Both the position numbers and the translations under genes were made by a program. The notes below the pieces were generated by a model. It was not told the origin of the DNA and searched no databases. It saw only the letters and a list, made by a program, of their open reading frames with translations. DNA of 64,000 nucleotides from Absidia repens. Lineage: Eukaryota > Mucoromycota > Mucoromycetes > Mucorales > Cunninghamellaceae. Shown here piece by piece: positions 49,587 to 61,276 of this stretch. Numbering within the stretch: the first letter of the stretch is position 1; every line of letters begins with the position of its first letter. The stretch is from assembly GCA_002105175.1 (NCBI GenBank), contig MCGE01000001.1, positions 3,534,001-3,598,000 of the forward strand. The letters are read 5' to 3'.

Positions 49587-52500
49587 ATGTTTTTTTTTAT
49601 AAAATTTCTATTATCATGCGCTTTACCATTGACAATTCAAGCTATTCCAGCATTTAATCAAGGTAAAAAAGCAAAAAATATGTTCTTGTCACATACCTGT
49701 CGATATTTTTGAATCATGGTGCTAACTTTTTTTTTTAAAAAAAAAAAGTGAATGGTTATGATCTCCAAGGAAACCAATGCCCTTTACCCACGTATCATGC
49801 CTATCCGTGTCCTACGCTCTGTGTCCCCAACATCACATCCTGCCCTGACCTTCTTCGACCCACTTGTCCGCACGCCAACCAAATTTATTGTATGGATGGA
49901 CAATGTCATGACGGTCCTACCTGTCCAACATCACTTGTCCCTTCCTGTAGCTGCAACGTAAAGGATGATGAGAATAATAATAGCGGCAACAGCAAGGCCG
50001 TCTACCCATGTTTACCACACCGCGTCGACATCACCCAATTTGTTGCCCAAAACAAGTCCAGTCTTATCTCCTCACATTGTGAACAAAGCATTTTGTCATT
50101 GTCCACATCCATCAAAACAATCACTCCATGGCATGACGGCATCCCAACTGCAGACATGCCGATGTGGGGACAATGTCCCGTCGTGGCCCTCCCAGCGCTC
50201 TCTTTCACCGAACCTGTGTTTTTGATTCTCTACTCTTTCTATGGCTCATGCGTCTTTGTTTTATTATCATGGTCGTTTTATAAGTCTATTCGTGAAAAGG
50301 TATATATATAAAAAAAAAAAAAAAAAAAAAAAAAAACCAAGGAGTAAAAGGGGCGGGAGGGGAACGGGAATAAAAAGTGCTGATCTGTGAAAAAAAAAGG
50401 GGGGAGGGGTATATGATGGAAGGACACTTCTATTTTGTTTTATGGGTGGGTATGAGACAGAGAGTGAGAAATTCAAACGAAACAACTCATATCAAGAAGA
50501 AAAAAAAAAGAGGGGGTTGGTGTGAAAGGGAATACAAGGAGAAAGTTCGAAGGGACGAGGGGGTGGGGGAAGGGGGCGGGAGGGGGAGTCTGGATATTGC
50601 AACATGGAAATTGACACTACCTTTTTCTTTTTTGACTTTACTCGTTTTCGTATTGACAGGCCATTAAATCTAAATATATGGAAACTAATATCCAACGTGA
50701 TGAAAGTACACTGGATGAAAAATCTTGGACAAAGGTAAAAAAAAAAAAAAAAAATGATGATCTTCAATTTGACAGGTTAGTTTGTAACCTTATTTTTAAT
50801 TCCCGCTTTTTTTTTTTTTTGGCAGGAACTGAAATCCCACTCCAACTCATTTTCAGTAAATGATGACGACGGTGATGCCATTGAGGAAGAATCAATGACA
50901 ATCAAGGCATACAAACGTGACCCTCTTGGCAATATGGTGACTATTATTTTCTTGGCACAAACGCTAGGGCATGTTGGCTGTATGATCATGATGACCAAAG
51001 ACTATTACTCGGATTTTGCACTCTTCAATGGCTACGCGATGATTCAATCGGCCACTTTTATCGGCATGTGGTATATATTTTTCTTTTGGTTTGCTGTACT
51101 CACGCTCTTTCGGTCTCGATTACTCAATTTTTTCCGGATCCAATGTCCTTATGGTCAAGGTCACTATCTCCAAATCGAAAAAAAGCAAGAAGGTAAGTAC
51201 AAAAAAAAAAAAAAAAAAAAAAAACGAGTTATTCTTCCTCACTCCAATTATATTATATATATATATATATATATATGTAGCCGTTATTTTTTTACAAGAT
51301 CAATCAAATTTTTTGTTGGACTTTGTCCGCCATTTGGAAATCACCACCAAAAAACTGTTTGGATTGGACGTCATTGTCACAACAGCCAAACTACAAAAAA
51401 CCCACCATGGTGGTACCTCCTATTTTGTCTACCAATGCACTCGCTACGTTTATCAATCTGAATCTGGTCTCTTTATCCCACATTCCTTTACACTGGGTCA
51501 AACCAACGCTGACTTGGCCCAGCTCACCCATGGTCTCACTACCCATGAAGCTCTTCTTCGTGAAGAATTGATTGGCCCCAACTTTATTGAAGTTTATGTT
51601 CCTAACTTTATTGGCGCACTCTTTAGGGAATTTGCTTCGTTTTTCTATATTTATCAATTCACTGTCCTTTGGCTGTTTTATTTTTATGCTTATTGTAAGT
51701 TTTACAAAAAAAAAAAAAAAGGCGGGCATTTAAAAATGAGGGGCAAGTATTTACACTTTCCTCTTCTCTCCCATTTTTTTTTCTCTTTACAAAAGGGCAA
51801 GTGGGTATTGCTGATACATGTGTCATTATCGTGTCTGCCATTGTCAAGGTGGTGGTCCGCATTCGCTCGGAAAAACGCATCAAGAAAATGGCGGAATTCA
51901 CAGATACGGTGTCCCTTTTGCGTGATGGCGAATGGCAACGGCATTCCACCGCCGACTTGCTTCCCGGCGATATCTTTCAAGTGGACGAAGGCAAAAATAC
52001 GCCTTGCGATGCGGTGATCCTTTCTGGCAATATTGTGGTCGATGAAAGCTCTCTTACCGGTGAACCTTTACCTATTCGCAAGTTTCCTCTTCGCAAAGAC
52101 GATACCAACACCTACGATCGTATGGGATCTGGAAAAATATCGACTATTTTTGCAGGGACGGCCATCTCCCAAGCTCAACCCTCAATGGTTCATGGTGATC
52201 ATGGTGATGGTGGTGGTAGCGGCTTGGTGCTTGCGCTGGCTACACATACTGGTACGGCAACTGATAAAGGTGAACTCATCAAGAAAATTTTGTTTCCGAC
52301 GCAAGTCTCCTTTGTCTTTGACGAACAAATCAAAGTCGTCATCTTGATTTTACTCTGCTGCAGTGTGTTTTGCCTTGGTACAGCTATCTGGTTTTATGCA
52401 AAAGGAACGAGTAAGTGCTTCTTTTTTTTTTTATCATCCATCTATTCATTACATTATATGTTTCTGATTAGATCTTTTTGTTTATAATAATAGGTGCTTG

Positions 52501-55019
52501 GTTTTATGCTATGTTTGCTATCTGTCAACTGTTATCTCCATTACTTCCTGCTGCTTTGGTGATCGGTCAGTCTGTTGCTGCTGGGAGATTACGTGATGCT
52601 CAAATTTACTGCGTTGATTTGCCTCGCATTCTGATGGCTGGAAAAGGTAATAGAATACTTTATTTTCTTAAGGACGCAAAATTCAACATTTGACCCAAAT
52701 CACTCATCCATCAACTTAATAGTTCAAATCTTCTGTTTTGACAAAACTGGGACTTTGACAAAAGAAGGACTGGAATTCTACGGTGCTCAATCGATTCAGA
52801 ACGTAGTCCCTCAACATGATAAAATAAACAGTACGACGGACAACCCAGACAATAACACGACGATCGGATTTAGTAATCTGGTACATCAAGTCAATGATGT
52901 TCCTCGGCTGATGCAAATTGGTTTAGCCACCTGCCATGCTGTCACCACACTCAATGGACAATTCATCGGCAACCCTGTAGATATCGAAATGTTCAAATCA
53001 TCGCAATGGACGTTAGCGGATCACCAACACACTATCACCAAGGATGCTGCTACTGCTACCAGGTATATAGACACCTTCATTCCACCCTCCGACGGTTCCT
53101 CCTCAGTGACAGCACCAATCCATATTTTACAACGTTTTGAATTCGTGCATGCTCGTATGTCCATGTCGGTGACGGTCCTGGATTCATCTACCAACAAGGT
53201 GCATATTTTTGTCAAGGGTGCTTATGAAAAAATCAAGGATTTGTCGGTGCCATCTTCCATTCCCAGCAGCTATGATACCGTCACCTCTAATCTTGCTCGT
53301 CAAGGATGTTATGTAAGTAAGCAGAAAAAAAAAACAAAGCACACACACGTACACACACTCTGTATTAAACAAAAAACATACGTCCATTGTCTTTAACATC
53401 TAGGTGCTCGCCTTATCTCATCGTGAAATTGACCTGGACAAAGTGGAAGGTGGGATGGATAGTTTCAAGCAATGGAATCGCGACCAAGTGGAGCAAGACA
53501 TTCACTTTATGGGGTTGATTGTCTTTAAAAACCAACTCAAGCCCGATACGACCGAACACATTGCACAACTCAAGAACGGCGCTACGCGGACAGTGATGAT
53601 CACGGGGGACACGGCGTTGACCGGGGTGTATATTGCAAGACAATGCGGGATGGCATTGGCCAGGTCAAGGGTACTTTTGGGTGATTATGACAAGTCATTG
53701 GATCGTGTGGTATGGGTCGATGTGGATGCACCATCTGGTGATGTGGAAGTGGATGTGAACGCTTGCCTTTTGAACAAGCATCATACGCCGGTTGAACTGG
53801 CGGTGACCGGCAAGGCATTCCAATGGCTGATCGACCAGGACCTGATCCGGGACTATTTGTTGGATATCCGTGTGTTTGCTCGTATGACCCCGAACGGCAA
53901 GGTCCAATGTATCCGACTTCATATGGAACGTGGTGTGACGGCAATGACCGGTGATGGTGGCAACGACTGTGGCGCCCTCCGTGCAGCTCATGTGGGAATC
54001 GCCATGTCTGACGCTGAAGCGTCCATTGTGTCTCCATTCAGTACCAGTGTGCGTAGTGTCAAATCCTGTGTAGAACTTCTCCGTCAAGGACGCGCAGCTC
54101 TAGCGACGTCAATCACTGGGTACAAATATCTTGTTTGTAAGTATAAGAGAAAAAATAAAACTTGTAGTAATTATATGACTAACTCATATTATTATTATTA
54201 TTATTATTATTATTGGTGGTGGGGTGAATCTTCTATATAGTGTATGGCCAAGTAATGATGATGTTGAAAATTTTTACTTTTTACTTCAGTATCTCCCTCT
54301 CACAAAACATTTGGATTGCAGTGGATGTGTTTATCACGGTGTTATTGACGTGGGCGGTGTCTCAATCCAAGGCAGCATCGACACTAGCGGACCAGCGACC
54401 CACGGCACAACTCTTAGGACCTCAAGTCATGGCGTCAGCTATCGGTGTAGTTGCCATCAACTGGCTATTTTTGATCGGTGCATTTACGCTTCTGTACCAG
54501 CAGTCGTGGTTCCGGTGCAACGAATTTGATGCCAATGCCGTCGATGTGTCCAAATGGTGGTTACTGGCAGACAACTATGAAGGCGAAGTGCTGGCACTTG
54601 TGTGTGTCTTCCAATTTATCAACAATGCGGCGGTGCAAAATTGGGGGTACAAATTCCGACAATCCTTTTATCGTAACTATACTTTGGTTGGTTTATGGTT
54701 ATTGTATTTCGCAGTGGCGTCGTATTGGTTATTGGCTGATCCGAATGTGATGGGTTGTCTCTTCCGCTTTAACTGTGGCACCCCAGAGGTCCTAGCACAA
54801 CAAGGCTATGCTGCCGTTCCCAGTTGGGTGATGATTGAAGATTACAATACTCCACTGGGTCACAACGTCATGCCCGTGGCTTTCAGGTGGAAACTATGGG
54901 CCATCATCGTCGGAAACTTGATGACTTCTCTGATGTGGGAACGCTTGGTTGTCCTTGGTCCTGTCCATGCTTATCTGGCAAGAAAACTTCCTGTACAGCG
55001 CCTCAAATTGACGTTTTGA
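49587..55019 (+). CDS. P5-type ATPase with signal peptide and Cys-rich N-terminal domain
   Basis: Ten exons: 49587-49662, 49749-50299, 50660-50734, 50826-51192, 51281-51694, 51796-52410, 52494-52646, 52723-53312, 53404-54136 and 54241-55019 (4353 nt, 1450 aa). P-type ATPase landmarks: LTGEP (581-585; usual TGES), SPLLPAALVIGQ in TM4 (714-725), phosphorylation site FCFDKTGTLT (Asp757), ITGDT (1013-1017) and MTGDGGNDCGAL (1128-1139). The hinge and AEASIVSPFS segment are P5-like. P5B pumps (Ypk9, ATP13A2) export polyamines from lysosome or vacuole; their TM4 motif is PPALP, here SPLLP. The N-terminus is unusual: a hydrophobic signal-like start (MFFFIKFLLSCALPL), about 150 residues with 13 Cys, then the first predicted span near 180-205. 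The upstream ATG was chosen because the next ATG hits a stop. Substrate unknown. Confidence 0.85.
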
Positions 55020-55457
55020 TTGATATCCTCCTCCATCTGTCTCCTCCTCCCTATAGTTATTCAGATAGTTTATGTATTCTCTCTCTATTAGTATCACTAC
55101 CTAGTCTTTAATATAATAAAAAGTATTAGTTTATTTCATTGACACTATTTTATATGGTTTGCCAAAAAAAAAAAGAGGGGGTTGCTTTTAGGGAAAGTTA
55201 TTAGCGTTGGTGATTGAGGATGGGTGCTATATTGATGTAATTGATGGTTTGGTGATGAAATGTGTGCAGCTAAAATTTGAGAATTGCATTGGTGACATTA
55301 CCACGGATTACGTATTGATTTGGAAAAAAAAAAAAAAAAAAAAAAACGCACACACACAATAGCATCAATAAAAAGGGTATGTATGTAAGACATCGAATCT
55401 CATTCTACCTAAATGTTGCGCATTTCTATGAATCGCCAAATAATAAAATTTTAGCAT

Positions 55458-55830
55458 ATGGTGCATTTCAATTGCGGATTCCCGTCACCTTTCTGTTCCG
55501 CATGCCCCTTCCAATACCAAACAACTCGCCACATGTCTTTGGATTGTCCTAACGATGTCCTATGGCAAACATCTTGGTCACAGCTATTTCCTTCCACTTC
55601 TTTCTCCACTGACACCATCTGGAATTCCCTTCTGTTCCTCTGCCCTCCACCTCATCCATCCCATATCACTACTACTCTCTGGATCCAATTTCTTGGCTCC
55701 CCATGCCATTTGGAACGCACATTGGGCCCTTACCTTTGAGAACCGTCATCTACGTCCAACCATTATTGTCCCTTTCATCATCAAAATCATCTCCACTCTC
55801 CACGCTCCCACATCGTCGACTGGCCAATGA
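55458..55830 (+). mobile_element. LINE-type retrotransposon 3' remnant (broken)
   Basis: One frame reads FCSACPFQYQTTRHMSLDCP, matching the zinc-binding C-terminal region (zf-RVT, CxxC...H...C) of LINE reverse transcriptases. About 230 bp on, a different frame reads HAIWNAHWALTFENRHLRPT, typical of the end of fungal LINE polyproteins. The frame changes near 55690-55710, and upstream polymerase sequence is missing, so this is a truncated dead copy. Short A runs follow but no clear poly-A tail or target duplication. Confidence 0.55.
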
Positions 55831-56249
55831 TATTTTTGATGGTAAGTCTTACATAATAAATAACTAAAAAAAAAATTAATTTATTCATCCCCCTTCCTCC
55901 TCACATTCAACGATTCCCCTTGCCTGTCTACCGTTCTCTCTTCCCCCTTCCTTTTTCCACCCTCTTTTACTTCCCAACACCATTATCCTCCTATCGCCCT
56001 CTATCCGTATAAACTTCAAAGTCGCCCCCTCAATTATATGTATAATTATTAATTTATGGCCACCACTCTTTTGACGTGAGTCCAAGTCTTTATTCAATAA
56101 ACGACACCATGCAAAAAAAAAAAAAAAAAAAAAAAAGATTGGGATTCAAATTCCGCTCGAATAAAAGATTTTATTTTTTCGCTCTTGCCATCTTTCTCTT
56201 TCTTTCTCTCTTTTTTTCCTTTTTTTTTTTGTCGGCACCATTGACCATT

Positions 56250-56450
56250 CATGATTACGATGTCAGATTAGTATTAGACTAGCATTAGACATAGAATTAG
56301 AGGGGTTTTCGCAAGGGACATGCAAGATACATGGGGAACCCTTTCATTTTGGATTCAGGATCACCCGCCACTATGAGATTGGTCTCTTAGAATAGGGTTA
56401 TTTAACCGTTATCATGACTTAATTTTTCTGAATAAAATATGTATTGTTTT
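56250..56450 (+). repeat. Dispersed repeat, copy D
   Basis: Preceded by a C/T-rich tract. Shares AGATTAGTATTAGACTAGCA-like sequence, then GGGGAACCCTTTCATTTTGG, CTTAGAATAGGGTTA and an AT-rich end (AATATGTATTG) with the other copies. The 5' ATGATATGATGG block is not evident. Confidence 0.6.
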
Positions 56451-57073
56451 TTTGTTTTTTTTTACCATTGCTTGCTTTATCATAATTTTAGTTTGTCTTA
56501 TACTTAGATATCTTTCACACCCTCCTCATTTTTATTTGGCTGTTGATTCTTCTAGTTTATGCTCATACTTCAATAAAACATGTCGTCTTTTTTTTTTTAA
56601 CATCACCTCTATTCCATCAGACCCATCAAACATTGAATGATTATTTTTCTTTCTGTGTGTGTGCGTGTGTGTGAGAGTGTGATAAGAGATATCATAAATT
56701 CATTATTGGTTAAAAAAAAAAGGCTAATGATTAAAGCCAATTCGACTATAGGGACTGTTCAAAACGACGTTTACACTACAACCTACCATTTTTGGAAATT
56801 CCCTGTCTGTATCTCCCCGAAGTATAAATTTTCAGACAATTTACAATCCATTCTCTTTTGACTCATTCCTTTTAATATTTTTCGTAGTAGTACTTCGTTG
56901 TTGTTGGCTTTTTTTTTTTTTAATGGTACACTTCACTTACCATAGGAAGCATCGTTAATCATAATTCTTCAATCTTTCAAATTCCGTACCCCCTTTCATG
57001 ACAGTATCATGTACCTGAATTGAAATGATCCCACTGAACGAATTGAAAGAAAATAAAATCCTGATTAGAGCTA

Positions 57074-57162
57074 CAATGGGATAGGATGGGATAGGGCCAA
57101 AAAATCTTGCCCCATGGGACAATGGGATGATGACATTTAGGATGGCAGTTGGGATGGGACAA
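57074..57162. repeat. GGGATGGGA-type imperfect repeat
   Basis: Degenerate GGGATAGGATGGGATAGGG, GGGACAATGGGATGATG and GGGATGGGACAAGG segments cluster within 90 bp of an otherwise AT-rich spacer. No function evident. Confidence 0.6.
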
Positions 57163-58094
57163 GGCTTCAAAATTTTGTTCTATAGCCATCCTTGGAGACA
57201 AAAAAAGCTCTGTGCTACGATTCAGGGGGGGGGGCACAAACTGACTAAACGGGAAATACACAAACGAAAAGAGCACCAATTGGTTAGAAATAACCATTGG
57301 GTTCAAAAGGAAGCTTCCAGTGCCACCATATTGGGGGTGGAGTGTTGCCGTAATGGTTTAAACCACCTCCCTATTGTATGTTCTGGTTTTAAGGTCCTAG
57401 TTCGATACGTTGTGGGTTGAAAGTCCCCTGTTCAAATAGTTTCCAGGTTTAAAGTCCTCTAGTCCAAAAATTCTGCCTTTGTTTTCCCCCCTTTCCCTCT
57501 TCTGTCTGCAAGTCCACGTTTGTCTGGTGTAGTACAAGTCATCTTTTCTCTCATCTATCTCTGTCTCCTCTGTCATCGTTTTATAAAAAAAAATATATAA
57601 TGGTTGTATTATAGTTGTCATGTTTATAGACTTAGTCCATTCCAAAAAAGTGTTATGTGTGTCCTCTTCTAATTACTTAAATGTCAAATAAATAAAAAGT
57701 CACTATTTATACAATCGAAAAAAACAATTAGCTACATTGATCAGCGTTGTCGTCGCTGCATGGAAACAGACTCCAATAAAATCACTCGCAATCATATGCG
57801 AAAAACCTTAGTACATATTGCAATTAGAAATTATTATGATACCCACTTTTTTATTTGAATAAAGGTCATTTTATTATCACTCGTACATATACTTCTGTCG
57901 TTATTTGATTTTGGCGCTCTGGAATACTACTGTTATGGTTGTTTTAAGTTTTTGATATAGCTAGATACCGGATAGGTTTTGTTTGGTAGTAAGATTTGGT
58001 AGACTTAGAATAGTTTCTTGCACCAAATGTATAAGGTAGTTTAGATTTTTGATCTATTTTCTTTTTTTTGTAGTAAAATAATTTTTATTATTTT

Positions 58095-58316
58095 TGTTAT
58101 GAAACTCCCATATCGCGGAGGGATGGAAGCTGAGTGACGGAGTATAAATCTAGAGGAAGAGGAAGGAGATAATAACCACTGTATTGTATTTAATGTAGAT
58201 TTCTCTCGAGTGGAGCAGGTTGGAGCAAGGTGGATACTACTATTTTCTCGGTGAGGGTCAAGGATGATCTTTTCTTGAGCGGGATATGAATATTTGGTTC
58301 CTGACGGAGTTTCACA
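58095..58316 (+). mobile_element. Probable solo LTR (retrotransposon)
   Basis: A 222-bp segment bounded by TGTTATGAAACTCC and GGAGTTTCACA: it starts TG, ends CA and its ends are imperfect inverted repeats. A GAGTATAAATCTAG box about 50 bp in fits an LTR promoter. It is GC-richer than its surroundings. No internal gag-pol region or second LTR lies in the window, and the flanking 5 bp do not match. A solo LTR left by recombination is the simplest reading; orientation is from the TATA box. Confidence 0.55.
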
Positions 58317-58961
58317 AATGAGAATACCAGGTATGATTTGTATCAATTATGTTGATAATAAGTAGTGAGCACCAGCACTTTTTGTAGATAAAGTCAAACT
58401 TGAAAAAAAAGTTTATAAAACAAAATAAAAAAAATAAAAAGTCTGATAAAATAAAAAGTTTGATAAAATAAAATAAAGTAAAAGTATTGACCTAAGCTGT
58501 TTCAATTAAATAAAATAAAAAGAGGTTTTTATAACAATATCGAAACAAAAGATAATTTGCGGTTATTAAAAAAAAGCCTTTGTACTAAACTTTTATTTGA
58601 TAATGAGTAGAGGTAAAAACTAAATGAGAAAGAGAATTAAAAGAATAAAAAGTGGGATGTTTATACTAAATAATAGTTTTTATAGCTACAAAATGTAATA
58701 AAGTCCTTTTCAAATGAATCTGAGTAACACCATTTGCAGTCTTCCCTTTAGGAAACGTCACAATAAGCCATATATACAGCACCCGCGGACCACACGCCTG
58801 GAATGTGGCAGTATAGCAAGTAATAAAAATAAATATATTATCAAGTAAAAAATAAATATCCGTTTATTAAGCATCGTTAACAGCAAAAAATAAATAAACT
58901 ACACTACGCTATACCAAGCTAAGATAAGCTAAACCAAATTAAACCATCATTTATTTCTAAA

Positions 58962-61276
58962 CTAAATCCCACTACGCTGAATATGACACATCACATAAGC
59001 CAAACATTCCATAGAGAGGTAAGTGTCTGTCAAATCCAATTCCTGTAGCAATCCGCCATCATCACCAGCCTTATCCTTGTTGGGTAGTTGTTCTTTCTTG
59101 CTATTCTTGGCGAAGGTATCAATAAAGCAGCGAACGCCATCATCGGTCATCGATCGACAATGCGCCAAGCGTACGATGGAGAGGTATGGGCAATGCAGAG
59201 CCATGGAGAGCAAGACGACATCTGTGACGCCCGATAATCCCGATAAATCCACTTGTCGCAATCGAGGCGTATGTTCAAATAATGAGCAAAGACCGACTTC
59301 GGTGATATGTAAACAATCGGCAAAACTACATTCTTCCAAGCTCGGCAATGCAACACCACCATTCTTCAATTTGGCATCATCAACGCCATCGTTGGGGTGC
59401 AAGTGAACCATCGTGTTGAAGATACTGTGATCGGTGAGCCGTTTGTTTCCTCTCAAATCAAGGGTTTGGACGCTGTGATAAGACCCAGAAAGAAGCGAAT
59501 GCAGAAGATCATCCGTCAATGTTTTCGTTTGTATCAATGTGAGTTTTTTCCAATACGCATGCCCAGTATCATCATTGCAAAGTTTGTTGGTCGATGAGGT
59601 GGTGTTGGCCAAAAGGTTGGAATATGTTGGTTGATCGCCGTTCCTAAATCGTGTAGGTAGTGTGTGATGTTGTTGCGAGGCAATCCAAAATGGTATTATT
59701 GGATGCGACAGTGGTTCAATGGTGGTGGTGATAGCGCGTGGTGAAAATTGGTTCGACTTGTTTTGATGATAAGAGAATTGTTGGAGCAATGGGCAGGCAT
59801 GAGAAAGTAAACCAATCGTAGGGATAATGTTGACTGGACAGTTGTGAAGAACCAGTTCAGCAAGATGTGGACAACGTAGCAGAATGGTACCGAGATGAGA
59901 CGCTGTTAAGCCATGTACATCTGATAGGCCAAGATAACGCAGAGACAAAGGTGGAAGAGATTTGTCATGAGTCAAGAAAGATGTGGTCGTCATAGTCGTG
60001 AAACGCCCATTCGTATCATCGTCATTATCGTTGTGATAATAAGGAGCGTGACCAGTAAAGCATCCATAAATGTCGAGGGTAGTAAGGTATGGGCAGGTGG
60101 TTGTCGATACAAGGTCAATTAATTCATTCAGCCAGAACCAGCCAGAACCCAGTCGTATCGTAGTAAGTGATTTACCAGCAGAAAAAATAACTTGACGGAA
60201 TAGAGGCCACGATGCTTTGGTGCTACATTGGAAGGAAGTCCAGTCTTCATTGTTAAAAAAAAAAAAAAGATAAGTATGTGCTACCAGACAAAAATAAACA
60301 TGTATTCAATTCTTACCTAGTTCAAAGAGTTTACTGCAATTGGTTTGGCAAAGATATTTCAGTAAATCCTGTGCGTTTTGTTCGTTGTGAACCAACAACG
60401 AAAGTAAAGGTGCATCTTGAAGTCGTGATAAATACAGTTGAATGGTAGTACTGGGCACAGGACGAAAACGAGTTCCAGTGAAATCAAGGTGTTGCCAAAA
60501 CAGAGGGTTGGTGAGCGTGAGGGATCTCCAGCTTCGACTGACTCCACTACAATGCACAAAGCTTTTCAGTGGTAGCAGCATAAAGATGGAGCACACGATA
60601 TCATATGACAAGATTTCAACCAGATCCATGTGAGCTTTGACATATTGATTTTGGCGTAAATGACCTTCATAAAGAATCCGCTCCTGTAACATAAGTTCAC
60701 CCCATTTGTCACCACCAAGGATAGAAGAGGAATAACCTATCCGTACCACCTCCAAAGCCAGGTCCCAGTGCCCGTCCTGAATGTACATGTCTGTTGCTAG
60801 TAGATACCAAATGGGCGATGGGCATATTTTGACACTCGTATAACATATATTCAGAGCTTCTTGACGTTTGCCTAGGTGAATGAGGCATTTGATTTGGTAA
60901 TACAAGAGGAGTTTCTGCTGCTGATGTTGCCAATGATAAGGATTGGTCCATTGTTGATGCTGGAGTTGTTGCAGACCAAAAAATACTCGATATGCCTTTC
61001 GATATTTTCCATTTTCATAGAGCGTTTGACCTTGTTGTTGAATGACATTTAGGCAATAGGTATTTGAGTCAAGTGAATTGGAGATATATCTTTGAAACAG
61101 AGAGATGTAAAGCAAACCAAAAAAGACCGTCAATCCCCCGTGTTTTGTTGTTATTTTTTTTTTTTTGTAAATGTGGCGGAGTTTTGATTTTTTTAAAGCA
61201 AGTTTCATGCACGACTATATTCGCTAGTGACTTACCTCGACAGATAAGAGTAGAACAATAAGACAGCAGATGCCAT
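58962..61276 (-). CDS. TPR/F-box/LRR protein, Dia2/Pof3-like
   Basis: Three exons: 61276-61236, 61089-60317 and 60244-58962 (2097 nt, 698 aa). TPR-like helices open the protein (about 18-165: QQGQTLYENGKYRKAYRVF, KRQEALNICYTSVKICP). An F-box follows (about 170-217, VEILSYDIVCSIFMLLPLKS), then leucine-rich repeats to the end (VQTLDLRGNKRLTD, LRQVDLSGLSGVTDV, LSIVRLAHCRSMTDDGV, LQELDLTDTYLS). This order matches yeast Dia2 and fission-yeast Pof3, substrate adaptors of SCF ubiquitin ligases for replisome disassembly, checkpoint recovery and genome stability. Other TPR/F-box/LRR proteins exist, so orthology is inferred. The second of two nearby ATGs was chosen because it alone gives the phase that joins the TPR exon. 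Confidence 0.8.

Larger units (their letters stand above)
55020..58961. other. Convergent spacer rich in mobile-element debris
   Basis: 3.9 kb between two converging genes and the most repeat-laden part of the window: LINE remnant (55458-55830), dispersed repeat copy D (56250-56450), a GGATGGGA-type stretch (57074-57162) and a solo LTR (58095-58316). The remainder is AT-rich; 58390-58640 is TAAAATAAA-rich. No host gene seen. Confidence 0.6.

Noticed and set aside
53413..54087. Long minus-strand frames opposite the P5 ATPase
   Set aside because: They overlap the conserved P-domain exon on the opposite strand and carry no recognisable domain.
57345..57415. Possible tRNA or tRNA-derived SINE (GCCGTAATGG and AGTTCGATAC)
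   Set aside because: Box-like motifs are present, but the T-stem and acceptor stem do not pair, and no second copy was seen in the window.
58041..58346. 101-aa minus-strand open frame
   Set aside because: It lies almost entirely within the solo LTR and lacks any domain or codon pattern.
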